A DNA stretch of 64,000 nucleotides, taken from assembly GCF_030272615.1 (NCBI RefSeq), contig NC_081407.1, positions 270,229,870-270,293,869 on the forward strand, read 5' to 3'. Shown piece by piece: positions 29,904 through 43,607 of this stretch. Positions within the stretch are counted from its first letter, which is position 1. Each line of letters opens with the position of its first letter. A program made the translations under genes and the position numbers. The notes under the pieces are model-generated. The model did no database searches, was not told where the DNA came from, and was given only the letters and a program-made list of their open reading frames with translations. Source of the DNA: Cryptomeria japonica. Lineage: Eukaryota; Streptophyta; Pinopsida; Cupressales; Cupressaceae.

Positions 29904-30290
29904 GGTGATAGATGTAGAGAGGTATAATGGGATCTAGATAGAGACAAGGGGAGATAGAGGGGGAAAGAGTTAGACAAAGATAAGGGGGATAAAGAGGGAC
30001 AAAGGGACAAAGACATAGAGAGGGAGGCAAGAGAGAGAGAGAGGAGGGGATTTCTCAATATATAGAGGAGAGGGAGAGGGGGAGATATAGATATTGGAAG
30101 ACATAGAGAGGGTCAGGAAAAGGGATAGAGATGGGAGAGAGATAGTGAGATAAAAAAACTTAAAAGGTGGAGAAATTTATGATGAGAAAGAGATAGAAAG
30201 ATGAGTCGTAGAAATAAAGAGATAAAGATATAGAGTAGGAGAGATGGAGTGAATGAGAGAGAGAGGGAGCGATATTTACTTTGATCTTTT
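29512..30290. repeat. GA-rich low-complexity tract with (GA)30 core
   Basis: About 780 bp almost purely purine on the plus strand, built from 'agagatagagagg'-type words, with an uninterrupted (GA)n run at 29841-29901. Ser/Leu-rich frames on the minus strand are translations of this repeat. Confidence 0.93.
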
Positions 30291-31704
<1,414 letters not shown>

Positions 31705-32245
31705 ATTAGTCTAGGATCAATTTAAATGATACAAATTAACTTAGAACTATTATTTATTAAATGATTTATATATAGATTTATCGTACATTAGAACATATAC
31801 ATGTCTTGTAAACATTTAAACGCACATGTATGTACATACATGTGTATCAGGAGTAGGTTGTATAGTCTTATCATGTCTCGTGATCATATCAACCACATCA
31901 AGTTCGTGTCTGCATATCTCTCTCTGGTTGTACATATGACTGAGGAGTGTAAGGGGCTAACTAGATGACTAGGCATCGTGGATGAAGTGTTTGAGTGTAG
32001 TAGCATATCCATAAACCCAGAATGGCTCAAACCTCGCAGGTTCTCCTCAAATGAATCCAAGCCCTCATCTGTGATATGGACCTAATCATCTCATATCTCC
32101 TCCTCTACAGCAACAGAGTGATTTGTAGGTGGGTTAGTGCCCGGAGCATGCGTAGAGTGATAAGAATATTGTGACTACCTCGGGGTATGCATCGATGCAG
32201 TGGTAGCATGCCCGTCTCTGAGAATCTCCTCTCTAATAGCAGTCA

Positions 32246-33295
32246 ATGGTATCCTTGAAGTCGAGATGAAATAAAATGGTAAGAAAGTAGCGGGTCCTCG
32301 ACTAAATACTGCGACATTTGTACATGTCTACTACCTCTGACTATAGCTGCTACCTCATCTACGGAGGGGATGCCAGTAGTAATATACTGATCATCTGAAT
32401 CCGAAGCCATCCTGTGACTAGAAGATGCATAATCTGTGGATGATCTCGAACATGGTCGGCTCATCATATATATGCCCAGCCTGTCAGATGATATGGTGGA
32501 TGTTGTTGATGCAATCTGTCCAATCCTATCAATTGCTTCTCTCTAAGAAGCAATCACAACGTGATCCACTATGGGGACGAGGGTTGGGACTACTACTAGA
32601 AATCTCTAGCCAAAAAGGTCCCTATGTCTAGGCAGAGCTCTATCACGCCTACGATATGCATCTCTATCAGCAATCTTGCCCCTCCCATGTCCATAATATG
32701 TTGGAATATCAAGGTAGTTTGGTTTCATCTGACAATGAACCTCAGCAAATACCTATTGTGCAAAGTATAATGGTATCTGGTCATTATTATGATAATGACC
32801 ATGGGCAGCTAAGAAGCGTGGGTAAATCAATGATGCAACCCGTGGGTCGATACATCTCGTGACCTGATATCCTCCCACCTTACTCTTCTCTTGATACTGT
32901 GGAAAGCATATCTCCTTGATGATCTCCTTTGAGACCACCCTCACCATATCAGCAAAAGAATCAAGACCCCTCACCTCACTCCTCAACTGTCTATATATAT
33001 CTTTTTTAAGCTCAAGTGAGAATGAAGTGTGAGAAACTAAGCAGTCCCTCAAAGTCTGCAAACTATCAAAAATGGATGTGCATGTACTCTTGTACACGCC
33101 ATCAGTACGGGGATCATCTAATATGACCCTCACCCTATGCAGCTCACGATCACTGTACTAGAAAATGGTAGCAATGTCGGGCAACAAGGGATCCTAGTGT
33201 GGAAGATCTATATCATCAATGTGTGGATCCTAATCAGGAACCTGTGCAGGTGGATCCTGATCAGGAGCCTGTGAAGGTATATCCTGGGACGCCAT
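32246..33295 (-). pseudogene. decayed unidentified ORF, probably transposon-encoded
   Basis: One minus-strand frame runs about 1.05 kb from an ATG at 33293-33295 with no frameshift. It is interrupted only by TAG stops at 33230-33232, 33194-33196, 33158-33160, 32753-32755, 32606-32608 and 32543-32545. The N-terminus is rich in Gln/Asp/Pro. The longest open piece (32753-33133) is helical, with runs such as ILDDPRTDGVYKST and RQLRSEVRGLDSF. The C-terminal part is Ser-rich. Near 32245-32260 the frame shifts, and coding-like sequence appears to continue in another frame to about 32177. I do not recognise the family. The position beside a palindromic array and the decay suggest a transposon gene. 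Confidence 0.5.
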
Positions 33296-33389
33296 CTATC
33301 TAGGTATGTCATAAAGTTAAAATAAATACGTAAGCACACACACACACATGAAGTGCATTCAATTTAAAACATTAAAAATTAAAATCAAT

Positions 33390-33652
33390 TAAATTCTAGA
33401 GAGAGAGAGAGAGATCATTTTCATGAGAGAGAGAGAGAGAGAGATAAAATTAATTTCAGAGAGAGATAGAGATAACATATATTTCAAAGAGAGAGAGATA
33501 ACAATAATTTCAAAGAGAGGGAGATAACATAATTAATTTTAGAGAGAGAGAGAGAGATAACATAATTAATTTCACAGAGAGAGAGATCTAACATTAATTT
33601 CAGAGAGAGAGACTCGATCATTAAAGATATATACATAAAACTTTACTAAATT

Positions 33653-33692
<40 letters not shown>
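33390..33692. repeat. interrupted GA repeats and a (CA)n run
   Basis: Six or more GAGAGA blocks, several separated by related 'taacataattaattt(c/t)a' spacers, so the larger unit has itself been duplicated. A (CA)19 run follows at about 33654-33692. The block lies just upstream of the decayed ORF. Confidence 0.88.
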
Positions 33693-33696
<4 letters not shown>

Positions 33697-33984
33697 GATA
33701 GATATATTTGTCATTTAAATCTTGAATACATCAAAAATTCAAGAACATGATATATAATATTTTTAAGTCTAACAAAAAAAATTAGACCTATATTTTTGTG
33801 TATATCAAAATTAATTTTTTTGTTCACTAAAACATGGGCATTGATCTACAAAATGGAATGTAAGTTCTTCTCTAAATTTTTTGATATTGTTTGTTATTGA
33901 ACTCCATATCTCAAAAAAATAGAGATCATTGTATTTTTGTAATGGGCATATGATTATAAAATTATTAAATCTGTAATATGTGAT

Positions 33985-35262
33985 CCTAAGGGGAATGGCG
34001 TATGTACACTAGGATGTTATAATGGCTCACATGTAATCCTAAGGGGTCACGTATGTGTTCTAACACATGCATGACCCCTTAGGACCACATATTCAACCCC
34101 TTAGGACACTGTACATGTGATCTTAAGAGATCGTATGTCATAGACACTATGATGTTATAAGGGGTCACACATACATATAGTGAACTAGAACACACATGCA
34201 TGACCCCTTATGACTGGACATATGACCCCTTCTACAACACTATGTGATCCTAAGGCACGTACATGTTGTATACAATAGGATGTTATAAGGGGTCATATGT
34301 GGTCCTAAGGGGTCACACATGTGTTAACGCATGCGTGACCCCTTAGGACACTATGTGATGGACTAAGGGGTATGTCATTAACACTAGGATTTTATAAGGA
34401 GTCATATGTGGTTCTAAGGGGTCACATGTGGTCCTAAGGGGTCATATGTGGTCTTAAGGGGTCATGCATGTGTTAGAACACATGCGTGACCCCTTAGGAC
34501 ACTGTACATGTGATCTTAAGGGATCATATGTCGTAGACACTAGGATGTTATAAGGGGTCATATGTCCAGTCCTAAGGGGTCACACATACATACAATGTTA
34601 GAACACACATGCATGACCCCTTATGACCACATATGACCCCTTCTAAGACATTATGTGATCCTAAGGGGTACATGTTGTATACAATAGGATGTTATAAGGG
34701 GTCATATGTGGTCTTAACGGATCACACATGTGTTAACGCATGTGTGGTCCCTTAGGACCACATATATTACCCCTTGGGACACTATGTGATGGACTAAGGG
34801 GTATGTCATTCACACTAGGATTTTATAAGGGGTCATATGTGGTTCTAAGAGGTCACGCATGTGTTAGAACACATTTGTGACCCCTTAGGCCCACATATGA
34901 CCCCTTAGGACACTATGTGATCCTAAGGGGTATGTCATACACACTAGGATGTTATAAAGGGTCATATGTGGTCCTAAGGGGTCACGCATTTGTTAACACA
35001 TGTGTGACCCCTTAGGACCAAATATGACCCCTTAGGACACTATGTAATGGACTAAGGGGTATGTCATACACACTAGACTTTTATAAGGGGTCACACATGT
35101 GTGACCCCTTAGAACCATGCATGACCCCTTAAGATCCATTATGCGATCCTCTATGGTCCTAAGGGGACGTATAGTGTCATCAGGGGCATATGTGGTCTTA
35201 AGGGGTCGTAAGGGGTCTTGTTGTGTGTATAATAGGATGTGAAAAGGGGTCACATTGTAGAG
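33985..35262. repeat. palindromic minisatellite array, CCTAAGGGGTCA core
   Basis: About 1.28 kb in which CCTAAGGGGTCA and its reverse complement alternate. Landmark words of the type 'aggatgttataagg' recur near 34011, 34150, 34277, 34388, 34544, 34687, 34817, 34947 and 35075, so units are mostly 110-155 bp. Many units fold: around 34970-35020 the arms GGTCCTAAGGGGTCAC and GTGACCCCTTAGGACC face each other around TTAAC. No gene is present. It shares its core word with the array at 47.9-51.0 kb. Confidence 0.9.
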
Positions 35263-35860
35263 GATTTATTTTGTCTACTTTGTTTAAATTTGTTATCTAA
35301 TTTTTCTAATGTTTTTTAAAATTAAAATTTATTAAATTTTCTAGCGTTTTAATTTATTATATTTAGATTTGTAACATTTTTCTAAAAAAAAAATTGCTAA
35401 TGTTTTTCTAAATTCTAATTTAATACCTTAGTTTTCTAAGTTTTTCATAACATTTTTTAAAAAAGTTGAAAAAAAAATACATATACAGCTATGTAATTTT
35501 AAAAACAAATTGACAAATTTCAATCAAAACATTAAATTATCAAATGTTTTTCTAAAATGCTGAAAAACAATAAATATACAATTATTCAATTAAAAAATAA
35601 ATTAACAAAAAAATCATTTATTAATTTTTGGATAAATTTAATTAAAAAAAGACATTATTAAACAAAAAAAGGGTTATTTTGTGCACCTGAAATAATGTAG
35701 GTCGAAAGCTGAAAGGTGAGACGTGTTGGTTGCTGCAGACAGGGCATGGTGGCATGGTGCTGACGTTGGGTTCTCTCTAACCCCCACTGGACAAAAAAAT
35801 ACAAGTTTGAAAATGACAATTTAACTCTTGTTTTCGGATTTTATAGAAGATTGAAAAAAA
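35263..35860. other. AT-rich gap with possible element end
   Basis: AT-rich sequence up to ~35660, then non-repetitive sequence. The word 'ttttgtgcacctgaaat' near 35682 resembles, in reverse, the 'tgcacaaag' end of the 4.7-kb insertion, but the match is too short to rely on. Confidence 0.35.
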
Positions 35861-36055
35861 ACAATTTTAAATTGGGTTCGATCGAATGGGGGGTTAGAAC
35901 GAACCCCTTAAAATATTAATTTTTAAGTGGTTCGATTGAACCCGCAAACCCACCCGGTATTCGATCAAACCTGTGTCCGATGGTGGGTTCAATCGAACCC
36001 GGAGGGGGGGCTCGCTTGAACCCCCATAGTTCATTCAAACCGCCCCCCAACATAA
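35861..36055. repeat. GGGTTCGATCGAAC-type palindromic cluster
   Basis: At least six variants of 'gggttcgatcgaaccc' and 'ggttcaatcgaaccc' within 200 bp, giving several self-complementary segments. A comparable cluster of GGGATCCC words lies beside the other palindromic array at 47450-47590. Confidence 0.75.
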
Positions 36056-36811
36056 TTCTCCACTTTCGCTAATGTGGGATAGCCCCAAATCTATAGTGGG
36101 CTATTCCAAAAGGAGGTCGTAGAGAATACCTTCAAAATTTATGACAATATAGAAACACCTAGTCAGGTAATCATTGAGAGAGCATTGATAAGATACATGG
36201 TGGCTTCTAACACCACATTGGAGGATCTTATATATATACTGTCAATTCAATTGGTTGTTGTACTAAATTATAGAAGAGAAAAGGCTACACAAGAATAGGA
36301 AAAATTAAAACGCAGTTGTTACGTAGGTAGTTCCCTCAAGCACTGTCCCAAAAGGAGAAGATTACTAAGACACACATACCCTTGACACCTTTTAATCCTC
36401 CACTACTTTTCCTATGTAATCTATCAAATAATTCTTGACCAAATATAATAATCCACCTAATAGCCTCTCTGCAATCACTTTGATTATTGTTGGTTGGATC
36501 TTAGGAAGAGCTTAGTAATATCTCTCTTATCAAAAAAATCAACTAGGGGACTTAACAGACTGGACGAAGGAAAGAAATCATGTAGATAGCACTAAAGAGT
36601 TGGAAGATATTGTGAAGGATATCTAGGGTACATGTCCCCATCTACAAGGGGATTCCTCTTGACCACTTGTAGGACATATTAAGATATCAGTATATGAGAT
36701 ACCCCAAGAGAAGCCCACATCGACACATTAAAAAACATAGAAGGCAACAATAATGACTTATATCATCTTTGTATTTAGTAGCCCACTATCACATCATAGC
36801 TTAAGATTCGG
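36056..36811. other. gap, no feature identified
   Basis: No supported gene. It may be the 5' part of the element that encodes the decayed frame that follows. Confidence 0.4.
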
Positions 36812-37180
36812 ATGGATAAAATAGAGTTACATATTCTTCAAGTGGAAAATTATTATGATGCCTTACAAGATTTATATGAGAACACCTGGCCGCAAATAGA
36901 ATCTCTAAAAGTTCAATTTCAACCATTACATGATTAGAGGGAATAGAAAAGGCATAATTTCCATCAACTTAGGGAAGTAGTTATTTTGTGATTGGACCAC
37001 ATCATTGCCCTCCTGAAGGATTCATAAAATTTGGTGTAAAAAATCCCTTCATCACTTACAAAGGTAAAAGGCCTCGTCATGCATATTAATGCGCATAATC
37101 AACTGTTGCAGCATACCAAGGTACAATGGGATGGCACTCTTGCTAATCTCAAAAAAATCTACAATTCTATTCTACTAAAA
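36812..37180 (+). pseudogene. decayed unidentified ORF fragment
   Basis: From an ATG at 36812 one frame reads MDKIELHILQVENYYDALQD and later WPQIESLKVQF, TKVKGLVMHINAHNQ and VQWDGTLANLKK. It stays in register for about 120 codons with five in-frame stops (TAG, TAG, TGA, TAA, TAA) and no frameshift. The composition looks like a real soluble, helix-rich protein. I recognise no domain. It is probably the gag-like or accessory protein of an old transposon. Confidence 0.4.
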
Positions 37181-37619
37181 AAATAGTAGTAGAGTTGTCT
37201 TGAGGATAAGACAATATTTTGAAAGGTGGGATGATGTTAGCAAGGAAAAGACAAATCCACTTAGTAACACAAACCATATTGCAAACCACTAGAAGGATGT
37301 TCTGGAACTCCTGATTGAAAAGGATTCATCCATATATTATTATTATTATGGTGTAAGAGATGCATCTTACTAGCTAGATATTATTATAGGAAAAGATACA
37401 ATGTAATAGAGGACTAGGTAGACAATAGAATGGAATAGAGAAGAAAGATATAAGGATATAGGAAAGATAGATGAATAATGTAAGGAGAGTGAATCGTACA
37501 TAGATGATAAACAATAAAAATTGATGGTTCATGTCAAAAGGAGTCATTGTCCATGCTAGAGGAAGTCAACATTCATACTAGAAGAATTCACTACTCATAA
37601 GGTCATAGACCATAAAGTA
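37181..37619. other. gap, no feature identified
   Basis: A/G-rich sequence with short imperfect repeats ('caacattcatactagaag'); no gene is supported. Confidence 0.4.
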
Positions 37620-38169
37620 AAAAAATTAACACTCATTCATGAAAGTGAATGTAATCTAAAAATAAGAATGTGAGTATGTAGAATAAGAATAGTGATGGGT
37701 ATATCAAGAAAAGATCATGCATATATCTAGCTAATGATAAATCAAGATGAGTGCACATGGGTTGTAGATAGTACTAGAGAATCTAGTTATGTTGTGTCCA
37801 AGGACATATGAACATATGCATGTGGTAATAATGAAGTGTAGAAATGTCTATATGTAAAATGAGATAAGTACAAAATTTTGAGTAAAAACAATCTATCCAT
37901 TAATCAATATATTAAGATACATTAAAAATAAATAATTTATAATAATTAAAAACTAAAATATAATAATTTTATTTAAAATTATATAAATTTTATATATAAA
38001 AAATAATTATTTAATTGAAAAGTGAACTACTTTTAAATTTTCCTTTAAAAATAAATTAAAAAAATTTACATTAAATAATTAAAATAAACATTTGATTAAT
38101 AATTTCCATTAAATTATTCGATTCAAAAGGACAAATATAATCCCATTAAATTATTTGATAACTGCACTA
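37620..38169 (-). repeat. conserved 3' flank of TNL-C
   Basis: Matches the TNL-A 3' flank (1841-2324) in order and spacing, including 'aataagaatgtga', 'atagtactagagaatct' and the AT-rich end just before the stop codon. It marks the downstream edge of the duplicated unit. Confidence 0.7.
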
Positions 38170-41100
38170 TCAACTTGGTAGGAGTGCCAATAAGCGGCGG
38201 CAACCCTCCACCACGCTGTTTTCCTCGCCCCTCACAACCATTCCTCTCTCCACTTCACCACTCCATACTTCACCATATAGGCGGAACCTCTGTGCAGTGA
38301 ACCGTTCAGAATATTGGGTGAAGACAACTATCAATGCCCATTTACCCTCGTCCACCTTCCCCGCAAATATTGTTGAATAAGCCTCATTGTCAATATAGAA
38401 TCGCATACTTTGAGAGAAAGAACAATTCAGAACCAAACACAGCATCATCGCATTGCCATCGGAGGAACGGTTAAACAGGTCAAAGATGATATTCTTGTCA
38501 GAGCTAAATTCCTTGTTAGCAATGGAGTGGATGACAGAGAGATCGGGAAATGCTGAAGAGTTCAAAAGGGATCCAGCACCAGCCACTGCCTTTGTACATA
38601 TTACTACATCATCCGGCCATTTCTGTCCAAAAAAGGAAAGTCGACGTCCATGATGCTAATGAAATAGACAAAAATTAGAATTATATATTTCTGAAATAAT
38701 TATTACCTGAATCGTTTTAATGCAACGCTCTACAGCTGATCTCTTCTTTGCTTGGAGACATAGCCATCTCAATCTTTCCACGTGCTCCCAACTTTCAATG
38801 CCTGACACCTCCCAACATTTACCTTCTATCTTAAGCGACTCCAATGATGTGCAGTATTGTAAACCTTGTATTGTCTCAACTTTGTTGACCCCTGAGAGTC
38901 TAAATACTTTCAACGAAGCTAATTTATCTAAACGTGGAAGCGTGCCCAACTTTGGACAGTAGATTAGCCTCAGGTATTGAAGGTTTACTACGCCACCAAT
39001 ACAACTTATGTTCCTTAGCAATTCAGAGTGCATCACATGGATATCCTCCACTGCTGTTGGTAGATTGTCGACCTCCGTTAAATGGTAATTTTCCCAAAGC
39101 TTGAGAATTTTAAGGCCGGGACAGCAGTCGTCAGACATTGAAATCTTTGACACTCTTGTTCTCCTCAGTTGTAAGTCCTTGAGATTGCTCCAGAAAGTAA
39201 ATTCACTGATTGGGCAATTCATTATTTCTAGAGTCTGAAGATTAATCAGTTGCGTCAATGATTTTGGTAATGATTCCACTTTTAAATTTCTTAATACCAA
39301 TCGCTCTAAAAGAGTGAGCCTTCCCATAGAGTCCGGTAAAGATTGCATCTGGAAACACCCTTGATTTGGACCTATCTCCATCACTCTCGACTTGCTGAGT
39401 TGACCGATGTTAATTGGGAGCTCCCTTAACCTGGTATATTTTAAATAGAGCTCACTCAAGGAAACTTGATTTGTGATGTGACGCGGCAACTCCTCCAGTT
39501 GAGTGCACCCATTAAGATTCAAATACTGTAGCTTTGACATGTTTTCGAGGATGTCTGACTGTAAGGTTAGGTCCTCACAATCCTGTAAATGAAGATGTTG
39601 CAAGAAAGTGAGATGCTTACAAGAATCTGGCAACACCCTCAACTGAGAGCAACCCCCTAAATCTAGATGCCGCAGACCTGTCAAATGGCCAAAAGACGTG
39701 GGCAGTACTGTGAGCCATTCACATTCTCGCAACTGCAGGTGCTCCAGTGATTGAAGACGACAAAATTCCTCTGGCAGTCTTTTCACATTGCAGCTAGACA
39801 ACGATATCCTTTTCAAATTCTTGAGATATCCTATGGACTTTGGAATTCTTTCTAATTTATTGCAGGAAGAAATAATCAACACTCTTAACTGCACTGGAGC
39901 CTACAGCCAATTTTGAATTTAATTAAGGGAAAGATAAAGATTGTAAAGAATATTTTTACTCTTATTATAGAGATTGGAGAGAACCGTAAAGGAAAGATAC
40001 TTACTTGAACTTCCACTCCATCCTTCCACAGGCCTACAATCTTGTAGCAGTCGTAAAGTTCTAAAACTCTTAAATTTTTCAATGGCATCCATGATGGAAG
40101 ATTTCTATGAGCAATTATGGTGCAGCTAAGCCATGCCAACTCTCTTGATGATTTGATAATGTTTAAATAGTTCTCATAGTTTTCTCCTAGCACAAACACT
40201 CTCAATTCATTACAGAAAGGTCGTTTAGCTATTTTGAAGCCACAAAACCACAAGCTTGTATTCCACAGGGAACCAGGAAACTTGTGAACATCATTATTTG
40301 CTGCGTTCAATATCATTCCTCTTACCTGGATAGAGAGAAGCAAAAGCAACAAACTTAAAATGGAATGACATAAGGCGCATACAAATCGACAAACTGAAAT
40401 GTTTTTTTATTAATAAAAAATTTAATTCCATGATTTCTAATTTTCTAGCAGTATAGGGAAAAAATTATTAGCCTAACCTTCTCTTGTCTGTCAATGTCTG
40501 TAAACTGATTCGGAGACCATAGACGATAGAGTGACAGAGTCCTTGCAATTTCTCTTCCTAAATCTCTTAAGTGGTCATGCATCCTTATCTTATTTTCATT
40601 GTCAACCTCAACAAGACATTTATTTACAAGGCTCTTCCAACCCCACTGAGCACTCCAGCTTGATCCTTCCCACACTGCAATGGCAGTCGTCTTGTCTTTG
40701 CCAATAAAGAAACAAGCTACATCCAAGAACATCTGTTTCTCCTCATTGTCTAATGCATCATAGCTTACTTTCAGCCTATTTATAATATCATTAGATAATA
40801 TTCTAGAGATTTTCTTCAATACCTCTTCCCATAAATCTTTATTAAAGCAATCATAAAGCTGAGCTCCAAATAACTTTAAAGACAAAGGTAACCCACTGCT
40901 AACAGTAATGACTTTTTCAACAAGATCCTCATATCCCAACAATGGAGAAGATTGTAAGAATGCATGCCAACAAAAAAGCTGCCTGGCATGAAACTGATTC
41001 ATTGATTTCATTTTATAAATGCAGGGAATGCCGCAAAGCTTGAGGACTTCCTGGTCTCGTGTTGTAACAATGACCAAACTCCCCGATGCAAGGCTAGCCT

Positions 41101-42274
41101 TTGCTGGCAGTAAAGATTCTAGTTGCTCCGGATGATCCACATCATCCAAAACAATGAATACAGGATCAGATCTCAAATAATTAGACAGAATCTTCTTACC
41201 TTGCTCTATATTATTAAGTGTTTGGTCATTGTGTTTGCACTATAAATCTTTGAGGAGTTGCATCTGCATTTTAGGCAACTCATTTTTCTTTGCAGCATTT
41301 CTAATATCGAAAAGAAAACTCGAATTTTTCATGAATGAACATTTTTTATTGTACAATTCTTTCGTCAGAGTTGTTTTTCCAGATCCACCCATGCCCCAAA
41401 TTCCCACAACTTGAACATGAGAATGAATCTTTACGAATTCACTAACTGTCATTTCAAAATCTGCTACAAGTTCTTCAAGCCCCACAGGATATTTTGCTAC
41501 TTCTAATGGTACTATATTAGTAACTTCTAATACACGATTCACAATATTCTTCAACACCTTTCGCTTCTCTCTGAACAATGGTGAAACATGATTTTGGAAA
41601 GAGAAAAATGAAGAAGAATTACTAAATAGTGATGATTTAACCAAATACGAGCAAATAGAGAAATGTTTCATTATGGTATGAGAACAGATGTACAGAAGAA
41701 AAGAGAGATTATGTGTTGCTTACTCATCAGTATTGACGATTTCGCCCTTATAAAATGAGACATCGCAGAGTGCCTTCTTCCACTCCTCAAGCTTGTGTAT
41801 ATATCTACCCTTCTCTTCATACTCCAAAAAGGAATCTGCGTAGGTTCCTTTCAAATGGCGGATATCTTCAGGTTTTACTCTGTAGAAAATAGGAATAATC
41901 GGTGTGCCAGTCTTGAGCATAAAGGATAGCTCGGCAAGACACCATGGCGATTTTGCATATGTAGGAGAAAAAATTGCTAAATGAAGGGAAGAACTAGACA
42001 TTGCTTGTTGTAATTCTGTGGGGAAGAAATCCCCCAAGTGAAGATCCTGGGAAGCAAGAAAGACCTTGAAACCCATATTAGTGAGGACATTGTAGATATC
42101 TGTGGCTAGCTTGTGTTTTACATCGGGTCCGCGATGATTAATAAAAACATTGTAGGGCAATGGTGATGAAGAGGATGTGGCAGAAGTAGATGCAAATGCA
42201 GATGCAGATGGTGGAGCAAGGGCATCAAAAACATTTACAATCTCAATCTCTGATTGAGAAGAAGTCGAAGCCAT
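38170..42274 (-). CDS. TNL-C: complete TIR-NBS-LRR gene with one internal stop
   Basis: The best-preserved TNL. Exons inferred from splice sites are 41724-42274 (TIR), 40478-41621 (NB-ARC), 40005-40325 (linker), 38707-39900 (LRR) and 38170-38622 (post-LRR): 3663 bp or 1220 codons plus stop, with phases agreeing at every junction. TNLs bind nucleotide through NB-ARC, and their TIR domains signal through NAD+ cleavage (family knowledge). Seen here are VFINHRGPDVKHKLA, SPWCLAEL, P-loop GMGGSGKTTL, kinase-2 VFIVLDDVDHPEQ, VIVTTRD, GLPLSL, FLDVACFFIG, MHDHL and about a dozen LRRs of ~24 residues. The last exon (KWPDDVVICTKAVAGAG...) is a conserved post-LRR domain shared with TNL-A. A single TAG at 41240-41242 sits where TNL-B has Lys, about 40 residues after the P-loop. 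The product would be either a 310-residue TIR/partial-NBS protein or nothing useful. A sequencing error is possible. The start ATG is the first in frame, before the Ser/Ala-rich leader. Confidence 0.88.
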
Positions 42275-42800
42275 GGAATCTGATGAATTTAAGTGAACAG
42301 AGAGAGACAGAGGAAAGCAATGGAAGCAGGGGCGATGCTGAGGAAGTCAAGTACAGAAATTGGTACAGCAGAGAGAAACGGGGGAGTTATATAAAGATTA
42401 AAAAAAAGTAAGCGAAATGTCCTCGAAGAAATGAGGAAGCTTGGTAGACGAATCGGTGTGGAAGAAACGAGGAAGGCATAGACCATAACTTAAATCGCCA
42501 CACTTTCCTCCCAAATTCCTGTGCGAGTGGCCGGCAAAAACAAACGACTTCACACCAAGTGGTAGACAATTTGATGGGGGAGACAAAAAGCTTTTGACAT
42601 ATTTGCAGGAGGAATCAATTTGTTGGTATAGATTTTCCAAATAAAATCAGAAGTGGTGGACAATAGCATGTTAATTAGATTTATTGATGGTATTGTCGTG
42701 TCTTATCCAAGTTATGTTAATTAGTTTGCGTCAGGGACTTGTTATAAGAATGTTAAAAAAAAGGGGAAAAATAATGTTGTTCTTGGTATTTGGTCTATTA
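42275..42800 (-). promoter_or_regulatory. TNL-C promoter region with TATA box
   Basis: The minus strand reads TTATATAA at 42387-42394, about 115 bp before the start codon. This is a good TATA box, and the flanking 'gcagagagaaa' and 'gaagaaacgaggaagg' are shared with TNL-B. The distal part (42610-42800: 'aataaaatcag', 'gttaattagatttattga') matches the gene-less flank at 55300-55480. The middle of the TNL-A/B flank ('catacgctcaatttc') is missing here. Confidence 0.6.
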
Positions 42801-43607
42801 AAAAACAAATTCAGGGAGGGATGACAACTGGTCTACAACTATATCTTATAGTGGAATCTTTTTTGGCAGAATTTTCAATACTGTATCTATCACATGCAAA
42901 TTCTATCATGCTAACATTAATAATAATAATAATAAGTGGTTTCAATTTTATTTTTTGGGTAGTTTTTGGTGGGTAATTTCACTTTTAGTGGTGTGGTTTT
43001 TATGTTTTTATGACATCAAATAATTTTATAGCATTGTTATTGATAATATTCAATATCATGTAAGCCATACAACAAATTTAAATATCATAGATTACATACA
43101 AAATCAAAAATAATATTTCATAAAGAGAATAGGAAAAAATAAATATTGTTATGCAATGCATATAAGATACACAAGATTATAAAAAGTGAAAGAGGTGAGG
43201 ACATAAGATTATAAAAAGTGCCACAATCATATGACTTCAAACATAAATATAAATAACCTAAATGCATCTTAAATAAACTTCACTGGGGAAGGGTCTTAAT
43301 TATTGCCCATATTCCAATAACCATTCACTCCTTGCTCAACCAACCCCCATATTACTATTTAAAAAAAATCCAAAAAAGTATAATTAATAGCGTGCTAAAA
43401 TGTTTCATATGTACCAATAGCCACCCACTTGTACCTCCAATAGTTAAAATTCTAATGTTTGATTGGAGAAGTTGTGAAACTTTATTGGTACTCATACTGC
43501 ATGATAATTAGGGCATTTATAAATAAGTATAGGTCAAAATAGTTATCAGATGAATATGTATTGGATTACTTGTGCAAATTTTCGAGGTGGTCGTACTGCA
43601 CGATAAT
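42801..43607. other. AT-rich gap up to copia element 2
   Basis: No gene. Two related segments occur: 'tactgcatgataattagggc' near 43496, and 'gtactgcacgataat' just before the copia insertion at 43608, continued by 'tgattggggcatttata' beyond the element. The insertion therefore fell in the second copy of a short duplication. Confidence 0.5.

Noticed and set aside
33985-35262. CRISPR-like array
   Set aside because: Repeats are palindromic words without unique equal-length spacers, and the genome is eukaryotic.
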